NCBI GenBank assembly: GCA_900491605.1 | Contig: UESW01004999.1 | Coordinates: 312,028-376,027 of the forward strand | Length of the DNA stretch: 64,000 bases | Reading direction: 5' to 3' | Origin: Calamus simplicifolius | Lineage: Eukaryota > Streptophyta > Magnoliopsida > Arecales > Arecaceae | Program-made: the position numbers and the translations under genes | Notes under the pieces: generated by a model | What the model was told of the DNA's origin: nothing | The model's input: only the letters and a program-made list of their open reading frames with translations | The model's database searches: none | Shown: positions 55,141 through 64,000 of the stretch, one piece after another | Layout: each line of letters starts with the position of its first letter | Position numbering within the stretch: position 1 is the first letter of the stretch

Positions 55141-57413
55141 TGTATACCTATGTACTATCTTGAATATTAATGCTAGAAGAACATGCTTTATAAGGCTATG
55201 ATAACCACTATACTTATTTAAAAGAATGCACATATAATAATAATAGTAATAATAACAACAATAAATCAAATTAGTCTAAGTGGGTAGATTGGAAATTAGC
55301 TAGGTATTTTTAGTTGTAAATTTAAATTTAGCAGTGTAAAGTATAAGTATTTACATAATTTGATTAAATAACTTTAAGTAATATTATTGTTAGTATATTG
55401 TAGCAATGTAACCCAAAGAGGACTTGTGCATGGTCCCACGTTAACCCACTAATGAAGGTAAAAATCTAGTACCCTATTTTTATGTACTCTATTTAGAAAA
55501 AATAAGAATTAAATCACAACCTTTAAAAGTTAAAGGCTTTATTGTAATTTAGCTAGTGTAACCAATTTGATCATCTTCTTCCTTGAAAAATCTCTCATTT
55601 CCTTATTTTTATTTTTTTTCCAATGTTCCAACCAGGGTAATTGGCTACCAACCTCCTATTGCCCCAATGCTTAAAAGAGAAAGGGGAATTTAGGTCATCG
55701 TCTTCCTTCAAAAAGCTTCTAATATTTTTTTTTAAACTTTTCAAACTAAAAAATCAAATCAGTGATAAAATATCAATAAAGTTTTAAAAAAATTAATTAC
55801 CTTTTTCTCATGGGATCTTTCTTTAAATCTCCTAGTCCCACTAAAGAAATAGAAGCAATAGAATATCTATACTCCATGCTTTGCGCTCTAATGCCTTTAT
55901 CATTTTCTCAATAGAGAATTTTCTTATTGAAACTAGATGATCTTCAACTCCATATATAAAAACAAATTTTTCTTACAAGTTTTGAGCTAATCCTTAGGTT
56001 ATTGTTGTAAAAAGAGAAAGGGACCAACTAGAGTTCTCACCCAATAATAGATATATGATGTTGTTTAATATAATTTTAGAAAATAACAATCAAATTAGAG
56101 TCGAATAGTAAATGAAAGATGATAGACAGGAGGATGATGGAGGAAGAAAAGAACAGGAGTAAACAAGAGAGTTGTTTAGGTTTTTAGATAGTCTATGAAA
56201 TCAACCATAAAGTATTACTTATTTATCATACTAGCAATGCACGTAACCAATTGAGAGTGGGTTTTAATGATAAACCTATCTATTAAAATAAAATCAGATG
56301 GTTGATATTTTTTTAATTTAAAAAAAGTAGAGGGGCACCTCAGCATTACTTATTAAAATGATAAGTCTATCCAAATTTAAATAAGAAAAAGAAATTTCTA
56401 TCTTTTCTTTTATTTTATTTTTATCTTTGTGGTAAAGTGTAAGGATAGATTTCATTTCTTTACCTTTTTTTTAAAAAATAATATGCTAACTTTACAATTT
56501 CTGATAGATCATTGGTATTGTCTAATGAATCTTAAAATTCTTTTCTTAATTCTGTCTTCTAGAAGTTTTTTTTTGCATAAGAATTTTGTGCAACTATTTA
56601 TGAACCTTAGCTTTTTCTACAATGCTTCTTGTTGTATATGAATAGTACCATAACTAAAAAGAAGAGTTCAAGAGCACAAAGAATGGCATAAAGGAGCTTT
56701 TAGATGGATGAATGGGTCTTTAAATGGGAGGGATTGAAGTTCAGATTTTGAAAAATTAAAAAAAAATATTTTAGTTGAGCCGACCTTTCAAACTTGTTGT
56801 GCATATAATTATTAGGTCAAACCAACTTTTTATTCAAAAAAAAAAAGATATTTGATTCTTATATCATTTCCAACACCTTTCTTATCTTCCAAGTTATGGG
56901 GTACTAAAGATATAACTTAAGTTTGTTCCTAGCCATTTATGCCCAATACAAACTCAACCAAACTCAACTCAACCTAATATATGAATAAAAAATTAATATT
57001 TAATTTTATGTAAATTACATATAGATGTAAATAATTCTATCTTGAGTATTGATAAATTTAGGAGGTGTATCATCAAAAGTGATGAATAGCTGATGTCTCA
57101 ATCTAATATATACACAAATCCATATTGACATACATGTATATGAAGGGGACTAGGGGCAACCCACCTCACATTTCATTGATAAATAAAATGCAAGAGAGGA
57201 CTAGAGAGATTAAGAGATCCATTGGATCAACAATAGATTTCAAGAAGAGATTTGAGGCACTATTACATGCTAGCAAATATGGCTCAGTCCTTGGGAGAAT
57301 TTTCCAACCGATCGAACGCATATAGGCATTCTATATATCCACTTAGCAAGTGCCTATCTTGGTAATTTGAGAGTTGTATAGTAAATTTTGTGATTTAGAA
57401 ATGATAGCATGAA
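55141..57413. other. AT-rich intergenic sequence
   Basis: No recognisable gene, RNA or transposon ends were found. A 66-codon ORF at 57125-57325 has no recognisable domain. Confidence 0.65.
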
Positions 57414-57418
57414 AAAAT
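57414..57418. repeat. Copia-3 target site duplication AAAAT, left copy
   Basis: AAAAT precedes TGTTGGATAAG; AAAAT also follows the other LTR at 63079-63083. The A-rich context weakens it slightly. Confidence 0.75.
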
Positions 57419-58017
57419 TGTTGGATAAGTTTGAGAAAATATAGTACCCGGGATAATATTATCTATTTGAATATATTTGAGAAGATGTTGTGGCGTGCAC
57501 TGCACTATCCTTAAGACTAGATTCGCACCTCTCAGAGATAATATCTCGGTGCAGAAAATCAGAGCACGACTACCCTCCAGGATACAACAACAGAGTCTTC
57601 TAACAGGCGTGCACACACCAATATCAGAAGAGGATGAACAACCGAATGTGTTCCTTCTCTTTGGATAAGTACGGAAGTAAAGGAATGGATCTCTTGACTG
57701 AATAAGAATGAAGGAATGGATCTCTGAATAAGGATGGAAGCAAAATGAATTCAATAATATAAACACCGGCATTGCTTCGAATTTATAAAGAAGCACATAC
57801 CGGTTGAGAACGACGAATAAATCTAATCTAACGGGTTGAATTAGTCCAACGATCGGTCAACGAATGACTTATCACGTACGTAGAGACGTATAAGTTAAAA
57901 GACTAGTCAACAAATCAAAAAGACTTATTCCTGCCGATTAATAAATGACGTATCAGATAAACGAACTTATCAAGTCAAAAAGGTTTTTAAATATTAAAAT
58001 ACACTAGATTTTCAACA
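57419..58017 (-). repeat. 3' LTR of Copia-3 (599 bp)
   Basis: TGTTGGATAAG...TTTTCAACA. It contains the 44-bp stretch around 57918-57962 that the other LTR lacks. Confidence 0.93.
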
Positions 58018-58026
58018 ATCCCCCAC
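58018..58026 (-). other. Polypurine tract of Copia-3
   Basis: The minus strand reads GTGGGGGAT directly before the 3' LTR. Confidence 0.85.
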
Positions 58027-58584
58027 TATTTCAATATACAAAAGAAGATAAGACAAACTTTGAAAGAACTTTAAGAATGTAATGCATAAGTCATGGTGTC
58101 TATATGACTATGAACCAGGCATAGAAAAAACAAGTGTAATCCATAAAAGGTTGGTGAAACTAAGTTTCTATGAACCAATCCTTCTTTTATTGGATCATTG
58201 ACTTATAACTCACATTCCATCTCTCATATTTCGATTGTTCAAGCGGGTTGACACGTTTCGGCCATGCGTCTACCTAGATATTCATGAGTGCTCTAGAGAT
58301 CTTACCCAAGTCTCATAGAAAGCGGCCACCACCTCCATACTCATATAGGTGGATTATCATCAATTATACACTACAATTTTGTATACCACCCAAATTAGGC
58401 TATGACATTCATTAAGAACTTCACATATTAGTTCAACCTAAACACTGCAGAATACTATCTCACACCATAGAAAGGGATTTCACAATATAAATAATTATGA
58501 TAGTATACTCCAAGTTGTCCAGTGAATTATTTTTCCATATGAACCTTCTTCCTGGGATCTCCGTTCATGAAGGTTGGGTCACCA

Positions 58585-61500
58585 TCACTTCAACTTTTGA
58601 TCTGGGTATAATCCCATTTCCCTTGATGTATTGCTCACAAGCTTTCTGCTTAGAGGCTTAGTCAGAGGATCGGCCAAATTCAACTCTGACCTTACATAAT
58701 CCAAACATATTACTCCATCATTAATAAGCTGCCTCATAATATTATGTCTTAGACATATATGTCTACTCTTTCCATTATAAATTTTGTTTTTAGCTTTAGC
58801 TATGACAGCCTGACTATCACAATGTATAGACATAGATGGAGCTGGTCTCATCCAAACGGGAAGATCTATTAAAAGATTCATGAGCCATTCGGCCTCAGTA
58901 CCAGCCTTTTTCAAGGAAATAAACTCGGATTCTATTGTAGACCGAGCTATGCATGTTTGCTTAGATGATTTCCATAATATTGCTCCTCCTCCAAGGGTAA
59001 ACACATATCCACTAGTGGATTTCATCCGTTAGTGGATTTCATCTCATCAGAGTCTGAAATCCAGTTAGCATCACAATACCCTTCTAATACTCTAGGAGTC
59101 CCACAATACATTAAACTATAGTTTATGGTTCCTTTCAAATATCTAAGCACTCTTTGTAATGCAATCTAATGATCCTTGTTAGGACATTGGGTATATCTGC
59201 TTAGTCTTCCTACAATATAAGCAATGTCAGGTCGAGTGCAGTTCATCAAATACATAAGACTACTAATAATTTGAGCATATTTGGATTGTAAGACACCATT
59301 GCTTTTATTTTTCTTAAGCTGTGAATTAGCATTATAAGGAGTGCTCACAGGCTTACAATCAAATGTGAAAACTTTTTCAAGATTTTCTCAACATAATGTT
59401 CTTGTGAAAGTATGATACTATTCGACTTCTTTACAAGTCTAATTACTAACATCATATCTACTTCTCCCATATCTTTCATATCAAAATTCAAAGTCAAGAA
59501 CATTTTGGTGCTAGTAACAATATCAAAATTAGTGCCAAATATGAGCATATCGTCTACATACAAACAAATTATAATGCATTCATGATAACAGCTTTAGAAT
59601 AAATACATTTATCAGCACTATTAATTTGATATCCATTTGAAACTAGCACATTATCAAACTTATTATGCCATTGTTTTGGTGCTTGTTTCAAGCCATACAA
59701 AGATTTAATTAATTTATAAACTTTATGCTCATTACCAGGAAGAACACAACTCTCAGGTTGATCCATATATATTTCTTTTCTAGGTCTCTATTAAGAAATA
59801 CAGTTTTAACATCCATTTGATGAATTATCAATTTATGAATAGATGCAAGAGCAATTAAGACTCTAATAGAAGTTATTCTTGTCACAGGTGCAAAAGTATC
59901 AAAGTAGTTAATATCTTTTTTTGAGAAAAACCTTTTGCAACCAACCTTGCTTTAAATTTTTCAATAGAACCATCAGGTTTTAGCTTTTTCTTAAAGATCC
60001 ATTTACACCCAATAGTTTTAGCTTTAGTGGGTAAACTTACTAATTTCCATGTATAATTGTTCATGATGGATTCTATCTCATCATTTATAGCCTCTTTCCA
60101 AATATAGCATCAAAGATGAAATTGCTTCAGAATAGGTTTGAGGATCATTATCAACAAGATAAGTATAAAAATCATCTCCTAGATTGGTTTTCTTTTTGAT
60201 TCTCTTGGATCTCCTTGGCTCTTGAATTTCATCAGGCTTTAAATTAGGTTCAACCACTTATGGTCTAGAAGGTCTTTCTAAGGAGGTTCTCATAAGAAAG
60301 ATATATTCAAAAAATTCTACATATTTGGTCTCAACTATAGTATTAGGTTCCATGATATTATTTTCACTTTTAATCACTAAGAACCTATAGGCTGCACTAT
60401 ATTTATTTGCAGGATTATTTTGAACATAACCTATGAACATACAATCAAAGGTTTTAGATCCTAACTTTCTCTTTTTAGATTCAGGAAGCAAGACCTTAGC
60501 TAAACAGCCCCATACTTTTAAATATTTAAAACTTGGCAAATGATCATTCCATAACTCATAGGGTATTTTATTGGTTTTCTTATAAGGAATTCTATTTTGA
60601 ATAAAATAAGCAGAAAGAAGGGCTTCCCCCACAAGTTCATGGGTACACCAGAACTAAGGAGCAATGCATTCATCGTTTCTTTAAGTGTTCTATTCTTTCT
60701 CTCAGCCACTCCATTAGATTTAGGTGAATAAGAAGGAGTAAATTCATGAATTATACCTATTGTGCACAAAAATCATTAAAAGAAGTAGAATCATATTCTC
60801 CTCCTCTATCAGATCTAAGCCTTTTTATTTTTCTTGTTAATTGATTTTTAACTTTTGTCTTATATTTTAAAAACATTTCGAAGGCTTCATCTTTTGATTT
60901 TAATAGATAAACCATTGCATAACGAGAAAAATCATTGATAAAAGTAATATAGTATTTCTTTCCACTTTTAGTCATATTACCTTTTAAATCTCCTAAGTCA
61001 GAATGAATTAATTCTAACAATTCAGTTTCTCTTGTATGAATAGATTTGCAACTCCTTTTGGTTAATTTAGATTCTACACATGTTTGATATTTTTCATGAT
61101 CATAAGAAGTAGACATGTTATTTAGCAAACCTAATTGTTTCATTCTTTTAATATAAGAGTAATTAACATGTCCTAATCTACCATGCCAAAGATTAACAGA
61201 GTCAAGCAAGTAAGCAAAAGAAGATGATGCATTTCCATTCATAACTTCGAGTATATTTAATATAAATAGACCCTGGTTACAATATCCTTTCCCAATAAAA
61301 TTTTCAGATTTGGTCATGACAACTTTGTTAGACTCAAATGACACTTTCACACCATTTTTTCCAAGCAAGGCCATAGAAATCAGGTTCACACGGATGTTCG
61401 GCATATGTAGCACATCTCCAAGTGAAAGGACTTTTCTAGAAGTCAGTTTTAGATTAATTTTTCCTTTGCCAATCACTGAACAAGACTTTGAGTTGCCCAT

Positions 61501-62510
61501 GAAGACTTGCTCCTCTCCTTCTGGCAGTGGGATATAGGAGGCAAACACATTTCTATCGCCACATATATGACGAGTGGCTCCAGAATCCATCACCCAGTCC
61601 TTTGTATGTGCAACAATATTGGCCTCGCTAACAACTGCAACAATCACATCTTCTTCAACCATCAAGTTAGCCTTTGGTTTGGCTGCAGCATCATTATTTT
61701 TTCTGAACCTGCATTGGGCAGCATGGTGTCCTGGTTTCCCACAAACATAGCAAGATCCATTTTTCTTCTTAAAATTTTGACATCTTTGAACATGAGGCTT
61801 CTTATCATATTTCTTGTAATGGTTTCTATGTTTGGGCTTATAGGACTTATGTTTATCCTTACTAGATCCATCCTCTATTAGATTAGCTTTACCAGTCATT
61901 TCCTTAGCCTTTTCTATCTTTTTTCGGGCTCTGTTTTGCTCTTCAATCCTAATATACACAATGACATCTTTAAGGGACATAGACCTTTTTTTATGCTTTA
62001 GATTATTCTTATAATCTTTCCAAGATTCTGGTAATTTTTAATTAGGGAACCAGCAATAAAAGCATCGGGAAGAATAATATTTTTATTTTTAAGGTCATCT
62101 ATAAGAACATGGAAAGCATGGATCTGAGATGACACATCTTTATGTTTTGACATGGTAAAGTTAAAAAGGTTTCTTATTGCAAATTTTTAAGAATCAGCAT
62201 CTTCAAGAATATATTTTCTTTTAAGGCTTTCCCAAATCTTAGAGGCTGATTTAATAGGATAATAAATATCAAATAGTTCATTGGATAGAGTACTAAGAAT
62301 AGTATGCCTACATATTCTATTAGCCTTTTTCCAATTTAGAAGGTCCTCCTCTTTCTCAGGTTTAGGATCAGTCAAAATATATGCTATATTATAAACATCT
62401 AATATTGAAAATATTTTTTCTTGCCAACGTTTATAATGGGAACCAGTAAATTACTCAATCTTGAATGTATCGGGAAAGGATTTAGTAGCAGCAACCATAA
62501 TAGAGTCCAT
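58585..62510 (-). pseudogene. Copia-3 gag-pol polyprotein, decayed
   Basis: The start ATG at 62510 gives MDSIMVAATKSFPDTF, then KIE followed by a TAA where family members have Gln, and FTGSHYKRWQEKI. Gag continues with LLNWKKANRICRHTI and IWESLKRKY. The best preserved ORF (61980-60757) has a zinc knuckle CYVCGKPGHHAAQC, protease WVMDSGATRHICG, the pre-integrase motif LWHGRLGHVNYS, and integrase HSDLGDLKGN, FINDFSRYAMVYLL and LRSDRGGEY. Downstream are NGVAERKNRTLKETMNALL, RT pieces with KARLVAKGFSQKK, SLYGLKQAPKQW and MYVDDMLIFG, and RNase H with KSTSGYVFTLGGGAI and HCDSQAVIAKAKN, ending at 58585. Several frameshifts and stops make it inactive. Confidence 0.92.
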
Positions 62511-62526
62511 AATCTACTCTTAAGAT

Positions 62527-63078
62527 TATTGGATAAGTTTGAGAAAAGATAGTATTCGGGATGATATTATCTATTTGAATGTATTTGAGAAGATGCTGTG
62601 GCGTGCACTGCACTATTCTTAAGACTAGATTCGCGCCTCTCGGAGATAATATCTCGGTGCAAAAGATCAGAGCACGACTACCCTTCAGGATATAAGAGCA
62701 GAGTCTTCTAACAGGCGTGCACACACCAATGTCAGAAGAGGATGAACAACCGAATGTGTTTCTTCTTTGGATAAGTACGGAAGCAAAGGAATGGATCTCT
62801 CGACTGGATAAAGATGAAGGAATGGATCTCTGGATAAGGATGGAAGCAAAATGAATTCAATAATATAAATACCGGCATTGCTTCGAATTTATAAAGAAGC
62901 ACATACCGGTTGAGAACGACGAATCAATCTAATCCAATGGGTTGAATTAGTCCAACGTTCGGTCAACGAAAGACTTATCACGTATGTAGAGATGTATAAG
63001 TTAAAAGACTAGTCAACTATAAACGAATTTATTAAGTCAAAAAGGTTTTTAAATATTAAATACATTAGATTTCTAATA
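62527..63078 (-). repeat. 5' LTR of Copia-3 (552 bp)
   Basis: Collinear with the 3' LTR but with mutated ends (TATTGG and CTAATA for TGTTGG and CAACA) and one internal deletion of about 44 bp. Confidence 0.9.
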
Positions 63079-63083
63079 AAAAT
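63079..63083. repeat. Copia-3 target site duplication AAAAT, right copy
   Basis: Same five bases as 57414-57418. Confidence 0.75.
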
Positions 63084-63134
63084 CATAGAGAAAAATATGT
63101 TAAGGTATATTTATTACCAAAATCTTTTCTTCTC

Positions 63135-64000
63135 ATGGCAAGCAAGCGCATATATAGCTTTGTTCCGCCCAAGGCCATATGGTCCCCTTCATATATAGGT
63201 TTGGCAAAGCTCATGATGGAGAGAAGAAATGTAGACTACGTCATGACCATTGTCAACACTCCAGTACTCAACATCCAAAACATCAGGTCCTCGATCCCTC
63301 CCAACTCCAAGAAGATCGTTCTCAAGGAGCTCGATCCCCTTGTGCAGTTCCGATCACGGCCGGTCTTCCTCCAGGCTAGCTGTGAGAGTACGGACGCGTT
63401 GCCCAAGCCTGATGAGCAAACAAATATACACTTTTGATTGCCTCCGATCGAGAGCCTCCAGCCCCATTTTGAGCGCTTCATCTCTGACATAATCGAGGAT
63501 GGGGCCATCCGGGCGCCTCTATGCATAATTGCCGGCATCCTCGTTTCATGGACCGTTCACATCTTCGAGTTGGAATCTTCCATGTTACGTACGTTCACGA
63601 CCCGTGGAGCCTACGCCAAGGCAATTATACATTCGAAGAAGCCTGCTGCATGCTTTCTTTTCCGATCAAACACAATGGTATGCAACGCCGTCGAGGACGT
63701 GGAATCACTAAGACTGCAGGCGCTTTGGAATATCATGACCGGCCAACGAATGCTAACCGTTGGAGGCGAGTGCGTCTTAACGTTAACAGAGAAACGGGAA
63801 GGAGAATGGGATCCAGTTGCAAGCTTGTCTGGAATGGTTAGATTCCGATCATCCGCCAGGTTCGGTGGTCTACGTACGTACGTTTCATTTGGCTCTTAGA
63901 ACACCATCACTGCATCGTAGATGTTGGCACTGGCAAGGGGATTGGAGGCGGGCAACAAACCATTCATCTGGTTCTCAGGCCACCGACTGGATTCATCTTG
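63135..64000 (+). pseudogene. UGT92-like UDP-glycosyltransferase, frame-broken, running off the right edge
   Basis: Pieces in two or three frames together resemble plant UGT92A-type enzymes that transfer a sugar from a UDP-sugar to small molecules. They include MASKRIYSFV, then AQGHMVPFI in another frame, LAKLMMERRNVDY, TIVNTPVLNIQNIRSSIPPNSK, IPLCSSDHG, CESTDALPKPDEQ, LQPHFERFISDIIEDG, APLCIIAGILVSWTVHI, NAVEDVESLRLQALWN, CLEWLDSDHPPGSVVY, and near the edge AGNKPFIWVLR-type sequence. The UDP-binding PSPG box would lie past position 64000. Lesions include insertions, deletions and a stop at 63435, so decay looks real, although some breaks could be assembly errors. Confidence 0.8.

Larger units (their letters stand above)
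57419..63078 (-). mobile_element. Complete but degenerate Ty1/Copia element (Copia-3)
   Basis: Two LTRs (57419-58017 and 62527-63078), a polypurine tract and all Copia domains lie on the minus strand, flanked by AAAAT. LTR divergence is several percent by eye, and the right LTR start reads TATTGG instead of TGTTGG. The transcription direction is leftward. It is older than the Gypsy element. Confidence 0.92.

Overview
This window looks like a transposon-rich stretch of a flowering-plant nuclear genome. It holds plant-type LTR retrotransposons with initiator-Met tRNA primer sites, L1-type LINEs with a C-terminal RNase H, a Tourist-like MITE, short GT-AG introns and CTATAAATA-type TATA boxes. 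The only convincing, probably functional host gene is a single-exon GT47 (exostosin/MUR3-like) glycosyltransferase at 38139-39816. A broken UGT92-like glucosyltransferase runs off the right edge. The species cannot be fixed from the sequence; a non-grass monocot is a guess.

Layout. 1-3186: 5' end of a minus-strand Ty1/Copia element (gag, primer site, LTR with about a dozen GTCGAC/GTCGGC repeats). 3187-10826: a decayed plus-strand Copia element with a long 3' tail, a polypurine tract and a 2.1 kb LTR swollen by internal tandem duplications; a worn primer site follows the LTR. 10827-13490: AT-rich, no gene recognised. 13491-24080: an older LTR-like sequence split by a full-length Ty3/Gypsy chromovirus (Tekay/Del-like, 14722-24039, TSD GCTAT, 2.19 kb LTRs). 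That Gypsy has a probable 122-bp intron exactly between gag and protease. 24083-30686: an old LINE plus a second truncated LINE 3' end. 30692-36636: a 5.9 kb unit with inverted LTR-like arms, hairpin-forming tandem repeats, and a four-exon gene on the minus strand for a transposon-type coiled-coil protein. 36642-39816: promoter and coding region of the GT47 gene. 39817-48388: intergenic DNA with a MITE, and a non-autonomous element flanked by a 204-bp direct repeat. 48401-54548: a much better preserved LINE with a 12-bp TSD, landed beside another LINE remnant (54619-55140). 57419-63078: a complete but degenerate minus-strand Copia with TSD AAAAT. 63135-64000: the UGT pseudogene.

The host gene's promoter begins directly beside the inverted-arm element. 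The main lead for new biology is the gag/pro intron: unspliced RNA would stop at the end of gag, and spliced RNA would read through into pol. The second lead is the inverted-arm element with its spliced antisense gene.

One caution applies throughout. The two breaks in the GT47 gene and seven breaks in the Gypsy polyprotein each look like the loss of one base, nearly all from a short homopolymer run. That points to base-calling or assembly error, so apparent pseudogenes here should be judged with care.
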